Positions 1 through 6,250 of a DNA stretch of 7,865 nucleotides are shown in pieces. Positions within the stretch are counted from its first letter, which is position 1, and every line of letters begins with the position of its first letter. Source of the DNA: Bacteroidota bacterium (lineage in GTDB: Bacteria > Bacteroidota > Rhodothermia > Rhodothermales > Rubricoccaceae); the NCBI GenBank assembly GCA_022564455.1, contig JADFLK010000093.1, positions 1 to 7,865 of the forward strand. Direction: 5' to 3'. A program made the position numbers and the translations under genes. Under the pieces are notes generated by a model that had not been told where the DNA came from, did no database searches, and saw only the letters and a program-made list of their open reading frames with translations.

Positions 1-28
1 TGAAGTCGTCCTGGGAGGCTGGTTGCAT
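1..28 (-). CDS. Possible 5' end of a further minus-strand gene (partial)
   Basis: An ATG on the minus strand at 28-26 opens a frame reading MQPASQDDF that is still open at the window edge. It starts 34 bases after the stop of the ABC ATPase gene on the same strand, which fits a following operon member such as a permease of the same transporter. Nine codons cannot identify a product. An ATG at this position could also be chance. Confidence 0.3.
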
Positions 29-62
29 GAGACTGCGGTTGGAGAAAAACCGATGCTGGAGA

Positions 63-1085
63 TTACGAAGGAGCCGAGGTGTTTTCAGCCTGCACCCACC
101 GATGCCGCTTCGCCCGCACGTACAACCGTTCGGGCGCCTCGCGCGCCGGCGGCGCCCAGAGGCGAAGCGGTACACCTTCGGCCTCGATGGCCCACTCGGC
201 GTGTGTACCGAGGAACTGACGGCTCAGGAACTGGGCGAGGGCGGCGCCCTCCACCCGTTCGCCGAGGGCCTCCAAATCCTCCGGACGAACAGCAAGCACC
301 TTCCCGGCGGGCGGCGTCGTGCCCGTCAACTGCTCGGCCAGCACCGCGTTCGTGATCACGTTCGATCCGCCGAGGAACCGCGCTACGTACGCCGACTCCG
401 GCTCGTGGTAAAGCTGCTCAGGCGTCCCCTCCTCGACGATGCGGCCTTCCCGCATAACGGCAATGCGGTCGGAGAGCGCGAGGGCTTCGCTCTGGTCGTG
501 CGTGACATAGAGGCTGGTGGTACCTAGCTCCTTCTGCAGCGTTTTCAGCTCTGCACGCGTGGCTTCGCGGAGGGCCAGATCGAGGTTCGAGAGCGGCTCG
601 TCGAAGAGGAGAACGGCCGGCTCTACGGCGAGCGCGCGCGCCAACGCCACCCGCTGCTGCTGGCCGCCTGAGAGTGCGCCGACGGGCCGATCCGCCATTC
701 CTCCGAGGTCTACCCGTTCGAGTGCGCGCTCCACGCGGTCCTTAACCACCGCCCGTTTTTCGCCCCGTACCGAAAGCCCATAGCCCACATTCTTCCCAAC
801 GGTCATGGTCGGAAACAGGGCGTAGTTCTGGAAGACCATCGCCGTCGGGCGCGCCTGCGGGGGTTTCTTCGTTACGTCCACGCCGCCGATGAAGATCGTG
901 CCCGAATCCGGCGGCTCAAAGCCACCAATCAGTCGCAGGAGCGTTGTTTTGCCACAGCCACTCGGCCCGAGGAGCGACACAAATGATCCCGCCTCAACTT
1001 CCAAAGAGACATCGTCTACGGCGGTGATCTCGCCGTAGTGCTTGGTTACGTTCTTGATGACAACGCCGACGGATGGTTCACGCAT
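63..1085 (-). CDS. ABC transporter ATP-binding protein, PotA/FbpC (spermidine/iron/sulfate importer) type
   Basis: This is the cytoplasmic ATPase of an ABC importer and hydrolyses ATP to drive uptake through partner permeases. All nucleotide-binding motifs are present in order: Walker A GPSGCGKTT (residues 40-48), Q-loop VFQNYALFP around Q86, signature LSGGQQQR (138-145), Walker B LLFDEP with catalytic E163, D-loop SNLD (166-169) and H-loop H196. A C-terminal regulatory region from about 240, beginning FLGGSNVI and including VRPED, looks like the TOBE-type domain of the PotA/FbpC/CysA group. The length of 340 residues is usual for that group. The ATG at 1085 puts the first beta strand (VVIKNVTKHYG) close to the N terminus, as expected. 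It follows sucC by 30 bases on the same strand, so co-transcription is possible. No permease or binding protein is in view, so the substrate (polyamine, ferric iron, sulfate or phosphonate) is undetermined. The ATPase assignment is firm. Confidence 0.93.
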   Translation of the reverse strand: MREPSVGVVIKNVTKHYGEITAVDDVSLEVEAGSFVSLLGPSGCGKTTLLRLIGGFEPPDSGTIFIGGVDVTKKPPQARPTAMVFQNYALFPTMTVGKNVGYGLSVRGEKRAVVKDRVERALERVDLGGMADRPVGALSGGQQQRVALARALAVEPAVLLFDEPLSNLDLALREATRAELKTLQKELGTTSLYVTHDQSEALALSDRIAVMREGRIVEEGTPEQLYHEPESAYVARFLGGSNVITNAVLAEQLTGTTPPAGKVLAVRPEDLEALGERVEGAALAQFLSRQFLGTHAEWAIEAEGVPLRLWAPPAREAPERLYVRAKRHRWVQAENTSAPS

Positions 1086-1115
1086 AGAAAACCGTGGGGC
1101 ATATACAATACACCC

Positions 1116-2288
1116 TTACTGCTGGAGCGCCGCCGTCACCTTATCGGCCGCTTCTTGCAGGAGGATAGCGGATTCAAGCTCCACGTTGCTCTCGCGCAAG
1201 ATGGCCATGCCTTCCTCGGCGTTGGTGCCTTGCAAACGGACGATAAGCGGAACCGTGATGTCGATATTATTCGCGGCATCCACGATGCCTTGCGCTACAC
1301 GGTCGCACCGAACGATGCCGCCAAAAATGTTGACGAGGATAGCCTTGACGTTCGGGTCCGAGAGGATGATGCGAAAACCGGCTTCCACGGTTTCGGCGTC
1401 GGCCGTGCCGCCCACGTCAAGGAAGTTGGCAGGCTCGCCGCCGGCCAGCTTGATGAGATCCATCGTGCCCATCGCCAGTCCAGCGCCGTTCACCATGCAG
1501 CCCACGTTGCCATCAAGCTTGATGTAATTGAGATTGTGCCTGCCGGCCTCCACCTCCAGCGGATCCTCCTCGTGTTCGTCGCGCATTGCGGCGAGGTCCG
1601 CGTGCCGGTACATCGCGTTGTCGTCGAGGTTGATCTTGGCGTCCAGCGCCACCACGCGGCCGTCGTCGGTGAGAACGAGCGGATTGATCTCTGCAATCGT
1701 CGCGTCGGACTCTTCGTAGGCCCTGTACAAAGCCCGAACGAACTTGACAGTTTGCTTGAAAGCCGGTCCCTCAAAACCAAGCCGGGACGCAACTTCCACC
1801 GCCTGGAACGGACGGAGGCCCACGGCGGGATCCACGTACACCTTCACGATTTTCTCCGGCGTCGCTTCCGCTACTTCTTCGATCTCCACACCACCCTCGG
1901 TGGACGCCATGATAACGTTCTGGCCGCGCGCACGGTCGAGCGTGACGCCCAAGTAGTACTCGTGCGCAATGTCCTCTGCCGCCGTTACGAGGATCTTTCG
2001 AACCTCCTGGCCTTGTGGGCCAGTCTGGGGCGTAACGAGCTGCATCCCGAGGATGGCTTCTGCTTTCTCCTTCACCTCATCTATGCTCCCAGCCAGCTTA
2101 ACACCACCACCCTTCCCGCGCCCGCCCGCGTGGATCTGTGCCTTGACGACAAACAGGTTGGTTCCATCGGCCGACATGCGCTGGGCCGAGGCAACGGCCT
2201 CGTCTACGGTTTCTGCAACCTCACCGTACTGGACGGCTACGCCGTACTGCCCCAGGATTTCTTTGGCCTGATACTCGTGAACCTTCAT
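1116..2288 (-). CDS. sucC: Succinate--CoA ligase (ADP-forming) subunit beta
   Basis: SucC with SucD interconverts succinyl-CoA and succinate with formation of ATP or GTP, the substrate-level phosphorylation step of the TCA cycle in the cytoplasm. The protein is 390 residues, close to E. coli SucC (388). It starts with the typical MKVHEYQAKEIL. The N-terminal ATP-grasp region has VVKAQIHAGGRGKGGGVK (47-64) with nucleotide-binding K49, and AEINPLV (199-205) followed by LDAKINLDDNA, where N202 and D216 are the likely Mg ligands. The C-terminal CoA-ligase domain carries NGAGLAMGTMD (267-277) and VNIFGGIVRCD (319-329). No truncation or lost motif is visible. The sucD partner is not adjacent, unlike the sucCD operon of Proteobacteria; separate sucC and sucD loci are common in Bacteroidota. 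The gene is divergent from the lptG-like gene. The start at 2288 has no Shine-Dalgarno sequence. Confidence 0.97.
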   Translation of the reverse strand: MKVHEYQAKEILGQYGVAVQYGEVAETVDEAVASAQRMSADGTNLFVVKAQIHAGGRGKGGGVKLAGSIDEVKEKAEAILGMQLVTPQTGPQGQEVRKILVTAAEDIAHEYYLGVTLDRARGQNVIMASTEGGVEIEEVAEATPEKIVKVYVDPAVGLRPFQAVEVASRLGFEGPAFKQTVKFVRALYRAYEESDATIAEINPLVLTDDGRVVALDAKINLDDNAMYRHADLAAMRDEHEEDPLEVEAGRHNLNYIKLDGNVGCMVNGAGLAMGTMDLIKLAGGEPANFLDVGGTADAETVEAGFRIILSDPNVKAILVNIFGGIVRCDRVAQGIVDAANNIDITVPLIVRLQGTNAEEGMAILRESNVELESAILLQEAADKVTAALQQ

Positions 2289-2430
2289 GGTGAGGATGAT
2301 CGGGGAAGAAAACGATAAAAAGTGCCCGGCAAACTACCACGGACGCCATCGCCGGGCGTGGATCGTGCGTATCCTCGCTTGATCTTCGTGGACGGATCCG
2401 TACACAACCCAACCCTTCCAGCCCCTCCAC
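2289..2430. promoter_or_regulatory. Divergent intergenic region between sucC and lptG-like gene
   Basis: The 142 bases between two divergent starts must hold promoters for both genes. A perfect 7-base inverted repeat, GCCCGGC (2324-2330) and GCCGGGC (2351-2357), lies nearer sucC and could be an operator or a leader hairpin. On the sucC strand TAGTTTG resembles the Bacteroidota -7 box but is one base short, and no convincing -33 box accompanies it. I could not place either promoter reliably. Confidence 0.35.
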
Positions 2431-3540
2431 TTGACCACCTTCGACCGCTACATCCTCCGGCGTTTCGTTGCGGCAGCGGCACTGCTGATGGGCTTGCTCG
2501 TGGTGTTTTTCGTGGTGCTGGACTACGTGGAGTACATCGACGACTTCCTGGACCGCGGCGCGACCATCCGGCAGGTATTCGGGACGTATTACCTCAACTA
2601 CATCCCGGAGATCATCAAGCTAACGAGCCCGCTCGCGCTGTTCTTGGCAGCCATCTACACCATGTCGCGGCTTTCCCAGTCGATGCAGCTCGCAGCGATG
2701 ACGATGGCCGGCGTCTCGCTCTATCGGCTGATGGCGCCGTTTGTGGTGGTCGGCATGCTGTTTACGGTAGGGATGTTGTTCTTCAATGGATTCGTCGTGC
2801 CGAAATCGACGGGGACGGTGCTCGATTTCCAGCAGCGGTACTACCGCGACGCGCCCGACAGGGCCGAGACCAGCGAAATCTACCGGCAGACAGCGCCCGG
2901 CTCCGTGCTGGCCATCGGGTTCTTCGACCGCGGCCTCAATCGTGCGTTTCGCATCAGCCTGCTCGATTTCGAGGCCGATACCACCGATGGCGTCGCTGGC
3001 CCGGAGCACCTCGTCCGCCGACTCGACGCAGTTGATATGACCTGGAACGACACCACGATGAAGTGGACGTTCACCGAGCCCATCCTCCGCACCTTCCTCC
3101 CGGACGGCAGTGAACGCCTCGATTCGCTGGCTGGCTTCGACTCGACACTGAGCGTCCTTCCACGCGACATCGCCCGAACTGAGAGCGATGCCGAGCGCCT
3201 CACGATTGCCGAGGCAGGCGACTACGTAGCGTCTCTCCGGCGCGCAGGTGCAAGTAGGCTGGGCCGCCCGCTGGTGGACTACCACGCAAAGCTGGCCTAC
3301 CCCCTGGCCAACCTTATACTCGTGCTGATTGGCGTTCCTCTGGCTGCGCGAAGACGGCGAGGCGGCCAGGCCATCCAGTTTGCCCTCGGGCTGTTCGTGG
3401 CCTTCGTGTACCTCGCCATGCAGAAGATTGCCGAGCCATTCGGCTACACAGAGACCATTCCTCCCGCCCTGGCCGCATGGCTGCCACATGCGGTATTTCT
3501 GCTGATCGCCCTGGTCCTGCTGGCTCGCGCACCCAAATAA
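2431..3540 (+). CDS. lptG: LptF/LptG family permease (lipopolysaccharide export, YjgP/YjgQ family)
   Basis: This is an inner-membrane permease subunit of the LptB2FG complex that extracts lipopolysaccharide and passes it to the periplasmic Lpt bridge. The 369 residues (E. coli LptG has 360) show the family layout: three N-terminal membrane segments (about 12-31, 60-78 and 100-122), a periplasmic beta-rich domain (about 125-285), then three C-terminal segments (about 290-307, 311-331 and 346-366). The N terminus FDRYILRRF matches the family's LDRYI start, and PLALFLAAIYTMSRLSQSMQ aligns with the second segment and cytoplasmic loop. The C-terminal KLAYPLANLILVLIGVPLA is also typical. The start is TTG, chosen because it puts the family motif at residue 4; no in-frame ATG serves better and no Shine-Dalgarno is visible. 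LptG is preferred over LptF by overall resemblance, but the two are paralogues and I cannot fully separate them. No second permease gene adjoins it. Confidence 0.9.
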   Translation: MTTFDRYILRRFVAAAALLMGLLVVFFVVLDYVEYIDDFLDRGATIRQVFGTYYLNYIPEIIKLTSPLALFLAAIYTMSRLSQSMQLAAMTMAGVSLYRLMAPFVVVGMLFTVGMLFFNGFVVPKSTGTVLDFQQRYYRDAPDRAETSEIYRQTAPGSVLAIGFFDRGLNRAFRISLLDFEADTTDGVAGPEHLVRRLDAVDMTWNDTTMKWTFTEPILRTFLPDGSERLDSLAGFDSTLSVLPRDIARTESDAERLTIAEAGDYVASLRRAGASRLGRPLVDYHAKLAYPLANLILVLIGVPLAARRRRGGQAIQFALGLFVAFVYLAMQKIAEPFGYTETIPPALAAWLPHAVFLLIALVLLARAPK

Positions 3541-3565
3541 GTATGTGTCAACGCATCGAGTACTA

Positions 3566-3623
3566 CGAGTCTGTTGAACTAAGTCATGCAGCCTACGACA
3601 GAGCACAAAGTTCAACAGACTCG
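3566..3623. repeat. Palindromic element copy 1 (15-bp perfect inverted repeat), possible terminator for lptG
   Basis: CGAGTCTGTTGAACT (3566-3580) and AGTTCAACAGACTCG (3609-3623) are perfect reverse complements separated by 28 bases. The loop contains CGACAGAGCAC (3596-3606), a core also found in the copies at 3724-3778 and 7806-7843. The element begins 25 bases after the lptG stop, so its hairpin could end transcription or protect the 3' end. There is no strong T-tract on either side, so classical intrinsic termination is uncertain. Confidence 0.75.
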
Positions 3624-3642
3624 AGAAAATGATGCTTCTGAC

Positions 3643-3718
3643 GTATCAAATTCTAAACTCCAATTCACAATGGGTGCTTCATGAGACCGCTTTGAATTTG
3701 GAGTTTTGAGTTTGGTAC
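3643..3718. repeat. AT-rich inverted repeat with 7-base periodicity
   Basis: The left arm 3643-3667 and right arm 3693-3718 are reverse complements apart from one gap and three mismatches, around a 25-base loop. The right arm splits into heptamers TTTGAAT, TTGGAGT, TTTGAGT and TTGGTAC (3691-3718). The left arm shows the same units on the other strand with one base missing. The AT-rich composition contrasts with the genes around it. It lies between copies 1 and 2 of the palindromic element and encodes nothing recognisable. Function is unknown. Confidence 0.65.
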
Positions 3719-3723
3719 TTGGG

Positions 3724-3778
3724 AGGCTGTTGAACTCCATCATCCGATCCGGCGACAGAGCACGTATCTCAACAGCCT
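3724..3778. repeat. Palindromic element copy 2
   Basis: The arms AGGCTGTTGA (3724-3733) and TCAACAGCCT (3769-3778) are perfect reverse complements. Core CGACAGAGCAC (3753-3763) is followed by five bases and then the right arm, exactly the core-to-arm spacing of copy 1. The stop codon of the minus-strand ORF at 3780-4130 is two bases beyond the right arm, so the hairpin could serve as that ORF's transcript end. The 26 bases at 3753-3778 recur, inverted and nearly identical, at 7806-7831. Confidence 0.75.
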
Positions 3779-3779
3779 G

Positions 3780-4130
3780 CTACACCGGTTGCGCAAGTTG
3801 CTCCGCCCACCAGCGATCCATTCCCTGCTCGTCTGCGCCACAGGGGCAGTTTGCCTCCTGGTAGGTTGTCCACGCCACGGCGCGAAGGGCGTTGAGCAAT
3901 GCGCGGTCGCCTCCGGCTACCTTGACGAGCGCCAGCCCAAGTGGGCTAGGATGGCCGGGAAGGGAAACAGGTTCGGATGAGTATCCCTCTGGGGAAGAAA
4001 AGAACTGGCTATCCACGAAATCTGGCTGCTGGAGGCGAAGAAAGGCGATGTACCGAACTTTGTCAAAGCCCATGCCATGCTTGCACAGATGGGGGTGTGA
4101 TACTGAGCGCAGCCTTGAGAACGTGACCAT
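3780..4130 (-). CDS. Unrecognised small protein or gene remnant
   Basis: I do not recognise this protein of 116 residues. A start at residue 20 (MGFDKVRYIAF, position 4073) would give 97 residues. The C-terminal half looks coding: codons favour G or C in the third position, and the residues (GLALVKVAGGDRALLNALRA, then TTYQEANCPCG and GMDRWWAEQLAQPV) form a plausible helical, slightly acidic stretch. The first 19 residues are less convincing. A stop codon lies directly before the first ATG, so the frame cannot extend upstream. No signal peptide or membrane segment is visible; the two close cysteines (CPC) are the only hint of metal or redox chemistry. It stops two bases from a palindromic repeat and has no partner genes on its strand. 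It may be a true small gene, the tail of a decayed longer gene, or chance. Confidence 0.35.
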   Translation of the reverse strand: MVTFSRLRSVSHPHLCKHGMGFDKVRYIAFLRLQQPDFVDSQFFSSPEGYSSEPVSLPGHPSPLGLALVKVAGGDRALLNALRAVAWTTYQEANCPCGADEQGMDRWWAEQLAQPV

Positions 4131-4348
4131 TCACGACGTGTGGCGGGGGTGGAAAAGGTGCTGTGTGCCCAAAGTGAACGACGAGAAGCGACCCGGTTTC
4201 CCAACATCGTTTGGCCCCCCACACCACGGGCCGTCCACTCAGCATTGGCTCAACACTCGCTCGTCCGCTCCACGCGAAGTGATACAATTCAATACCCAAA
4301 CGAATCGGTTTGGTGATACTGAGGGTTCACTATTTAATCCGCTCAGGG
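4131..4348. other. Intergenic stretch without a recognisable gene
   Basis: I see no supportable gene on either strand here; short frames exist but read as low-complexity, Pro/Ser/Arg-rich shadow protein. The sequence GTGATACTGAG occurs at 4097-4107 and again at 4313-4323, with a further GTGATAC at 4279-4285, which may be chance. The stretch becomes AT-rich toward the promoter that follows. Confidence 0.5.
4296..4313. promoter_or_regulatory. Possible operator palindrome upstream of the oxoamine synthase gene
   Basis: CCAAAC (4296-4301) and GTTTGG (4308-4313) are perfect reverse complements around GAATCG. The 18-base palindrome ends 35 bases before the proposed -35 box, a position suited to a transcription regulator. 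Short arms make chance occurrence quite possible. Confidence 0.3.
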
Positions 4349-4378
4349 TTTACTTTTTTTCCAATAATGTGCTATAAT
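4349..4378 (+). promoter_or_regulatory. Promoter for the oxoamine synthase gene
   Basis: TTTACT (4349-4354) and TATAAT (4373-4378) are 18 bases apart. TATAAT is a perfect sigma-70-like -10 box, and the -35 box matches four of six positions. Read as a Bacteroidota promoter, TATAATTG (4373-4380) differs from TAnnTTTG by one base. A run of T at 4354-4360 makes the spacer AT-rich. Transcription would begin near 4385, giving an untranslated leader of about 50 bases without a Shine-Dalgarno sequence. Confidence 0.6.
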
Positions 4379-4437
4379 TGCGCCGGCTCGACTCGTAGAC
4401 CCCTCCACCACCATCGAGTACCCCCCGCGGCCACCCT

Positions 4438-5760
4438 ATGCAGAAAGAATTTCTCCCGGGCAATACTGCCCTTACTATCCGAGATATTTTCGTCCAAGGC
4501 CGCAAGCTTGGGTTTGAAGAGCGTACCAGGTTTTTCTCGGAATGGCTAAGCAATCTTACAAACCACGACCTCGACGGATTACACCTACGCGTCGTTGTGT
4601 CGCCCATGGACCGGGTGGTGCGGGTAAGAGATCACCACGGCATTGAGCAGGACATGCTGATGTTTGGCTCGAATAGTTATCTCGGGCTTGGTGTTCACCC
4701 GTACGTGAAGGAACGCATCACGAGAGCGATGGACGAGTACGGCACCGGAGTTGGCGGACCTCCCCTGCTGAACGGCTACACCGAACTCCACCGCGAACTT
4801 GAACAACGGTTGGCCGCTTATGAGGGTACCGAAGACGCCATTTTGTACGGCAGCGGCTATAGTGCCAACGTAGGACTGATGAGTGCTATTCCCACCAAGA
4901 GGGATGCAATCATCTACGATGCTCATAGCCACGTATCATTCTCCGACGGTATTGACGTGGGTGGGCACACAGCCGTTTCATTTCGGCATAACGACCTTGA
5001 GGATCTGGAGGCCCAGCTAATAGCAGCCCAGGATATCGATGGTGACCGTTTTGTTGGGGTGGAGGGTGTTTATTCGATGGACGGAGACGTTGTCCCGCTT
5101 GACGAGATCGTCCCTCTTTGCAAGAAGTACAACGCCATCCTAGTCCTCGACGACGCTCACGGCACGGGCGTCACCGGTCAAGGCGGAAGTGGCACGGCAC
5201 AACAGTTCGGTGTTCATGGAGACATCGACATCATCCTCGGTACGTTCTCAAAGGCTTTTGGTGTGACCGGCGGATTTGTTTCGTGTTCGAAGGCAGTAGC
5301 TGACTATCTCCGGGCGTTCTCCAGAGCCTACATGTTCTCTGCCTCCCTTCCGCCGATGACTGTTGCGGTCGTGCATGCCGGCTTGGATCTTCTGGAGAAT
5401 GAACCGGAGATCCATGCTAACCTGATGAAAAACGTTCGCCGTCTGGCAAAGGGGCTTCGCAACTTGGGCTTCGCGGCAACGGAGGACACTCCGGTGCTTC
5501 CGTTGCCCGTTCCACTCAGCATGAACATTCGTGCAGCCGCCCATGGATTCCACAATCGCGGCATCTTTGTGAATCTTATTGAGTTCCCGGCTGTTCCCTT
5601 TTCGCAACAGCGATTCCGCATCAGTGTCATGGCGACTCATACCAAGGACGACATCGACCAACTTCTCACGGTCGTTAAGGGAGTGTGGGATGAGTTCGCG
5701 CCTGCGACAGGCGATGGCCTGGCAACGCCGGAACCAGCACAGGCGACGGTTCAGCTCTGA
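4438..5760 (+). CDS. PLP-dependent alpha-oxoamine synthase (serine palmitoyltransferase / AONS-like)
   Basis: Members of this fold-type I PLP family condense an amino acid with an acyl thioester and release CO2. Serine palmitoyltransferase starts sphingolipid synthesis, BioF starts biotin synthesis, and cysteate acyltransferases start sulfonolipids. Key residues are present: K272 in GTFSKAF forms the Schiff base, D238 and H241 lie in DDAHGTG, H165 in DAHSHVSF is the likely ring-stacking residue, and RFRIS (392-396) holds a candidate carboxylate-binding Arg. At 440 residues it is longer than BioF (about 385), with some 45 extra N-terminal residues and a Pro/Ala-rich tail. MFGSNSYLG (75-83) and YMFSASLPP (298-306) resemble bacterial serine palmitoyltransferases more than BioF. 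The usual Ser-Arg after the Gly-rich stretch is replaced by Pro-Pro (GVGGPPLLNG, 104-113). The gene stands alone on its strand behind its own promoter, with no acyl carrier protein or bio genes nearby. The family is certain; the substrate is not. Confidence 0.9.
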   Translation: MQKEFLPGNTALTIRDIFVQGRKLGFEERTRFFSEWLSNLTNHDLDGLHLRVVVSPMDRVVRVRDHHGIEQDMLMFGSNSYLGLGVHPYVKERITRAMDEYGTGVGGPPLLNGYTELHRELEQRLAAYEGTEDAILYGSGYSANVGLMSAIPTKRDAIIYDAHSHVSFSDGIDVGGHTAVSFRHNDLEDLEAQLIAAQDIDGDRFVGVEGVYSMDGDVVPLDEIVPLCKKYNAILVLDDAHGTGVTGQGGSGTAQQFGVHGDIDIILGTFSKAFGVTGGFVSCSKAVADYLRAFSRAYMFSASLPPMTVAVVHAGLDLLENEPEIHANLMKNVRRLAKGLRNLGFAATEDTPVLPLPVPLSMNIRAAAHGFHNRGIFVNLIEFPAVPFSQQRFRISVMATHTKDDIDQLLTVVKGVWDEFAPATGDGLATPEPAQATVQL

Positions 5761-5814
5761 GAGGCTGTCTTTAAACGATGCCGACGCTTCTTTCTTGCCG
5801 GTGCGTTCGCTGGC
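5761..5814. other. Convergent gap with a partial repeat-like end
   Basis: These 54 bases separate two converging genes. AGGCTGTCT (5762-5770), directly after the oxoamine synthase stop, resembles an arm of the palindromic element, but no core or second arm follows. A GC-rich hairpin lies just beyond, CCTCGCC (5820-5826) against GGCGGGG (5831-5837) with one G-T pair, inside the last codons of the DUF3467 gene. It may help end both transcripts. No T-tract is present. Confidence 0.3.
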
Positions 5815-6135
5815 CTACGCCTCGCCGCTCGGCGGGGTGAACGAGAACTGTGGTTCGCGTTGGACTACGTCGCCAATGGGGCCAAACTGGGCTTCATAGC
5901 GTGCAATGTTATCTTCAATGGCAGCCAGAAGCCGCTTCACGTGCTGTGGCGTTACGATAATGCGGCTCTTCACCCGCGCCTTCGGCACACCGGGCATCAC
6001 CCGGATGAAATCCAGGATAAACTCCTCCGGAGAGTGGGCAATCATCACGAGATTCGAGTAGATGCCTTCAGCGTGTTCCTCCGTCAACTCAATGGAGAGC
6101 TGGGGCGGGTTGGGATTCTTGTCGTTCGAGTCCAT
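5815..6135 (-). CDS. DUF3467 domain-containing protein
   Basis: This small soluble protein of 106 residues belongs to the uncharacterised DUF3467 family, frequent in Bacteroidota. The family pattern is visible almost end to end: an acidic start (MDSNDKNPNPPQLSIELTEE), then AEGIYSNLVMIAHSPEEF, FILDFIRVMPGVPKARVKSR and IIVTPQHVKRLLAAIEDNI, ending with ARYEAQFGPIG and a disordered Pro-rich tail. The frame stays open upstream to an ATG at 6276, but those extra 47 residues are basic and unlike the family, would overlap the CBS gene, and cross a palindrome, so the start at 6135 is preferred. No Shine-Dalgarno is seen. It lies 115 bases downstream of the cystathionine beta-synthase gene on the same strand and could be in its transcript, though no functional link is known. 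The biochemical role of the family is unknown to me. Confidence 0.88.
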   Translation of the reverse strand: MDSNDKNPNPPQLSIELTEEHAEGIYSNLVMIAHSPEEFILDFIRVMPGVPKARVKSRIIVTPQHVKRLLAAIEDNIARYEAQFGPIGDVVQREPQFSFTPPSGEA

Positions 6136-6152
6136 GAGGGGAGTGATGTACG

Positions 6153-6171
6153 AGGAGTCTGTCAGACTCCT
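6153..6171. repeat. 19-bp near-perfect palindrome upstream of the DUF3467 gene
   Basis: AGGAGTCTG (6153-6161) and CAGACTCCT (6163-6171) are perfect reverse complements around a single T. The site is 17 bases upstream of the DUF3467 start, where it could be an operator or fold in the 5' leader. AGGAGCCTGTCTGACT near 7788 is a degenerate relative, so it may instead belong to a dispersed repeat family. Confidence 0.45.
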
Positions 6172-6208
6172 ACAGGTTGAGAGAGCGAAGGTACGGGGCG
6201 AAGTGGCT

Positions 6209-6232
6209 GGATGAATGGAATAGTGGAATAAC
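6209..6232. repeat. Short tandem repeat, period 8
   Basis: Three imperfect 8-base units GGATGAAT, GGAATAGT and GGAATAAC run from 6209 to 6232 in the gap between the cystathionine beta-synthase and DUF3467 genes. An 8-base inverted repeat TACAGGTT (6171-6178) and AACCTGTA (6230-6237) encloses much of this gap. Nothing else is visible between 6136 and 6250. Confidence 0.4.
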
Positions 6233-6250
6233 CTGTACCGCGTCAGCCTG

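Noticed and set aside
1038..2318. Long plus-strand open frame (about 426 codons) antisense to sucC
   Set aside because: It mirrors a complete, motif-rich sucC on the other strand; its His/Arg/Val-rich translation resembles no family and is expected from GC-rich codon bias.
2620..3615. Long minus-strand open frame antisense to lptG
   Set aside because: The plus strand encodes a permease with six well-placed membrane segments; the antisense product is Arg/Gln/His-rich without domain signs and overlaps palindromic copy 1.
3892..4377. Plus-strand open frame of 161 codons opposite the unrecognised ORF
   Set aside because: Its translation is Ser/Pro/Arg/Trp-rich with no family resemblance, and codon choice is better on the opposite strand.
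4438..5760. Assignment of the oxoamine synthase as biotin gene bioF or threonine-pathway kbl
   Set aside because: There is a long N-terminal extension, the MFGSN motif, Pro-Pro in place of Ser-Arg, and no bio or tdh neighbours; only the wider family is supported.
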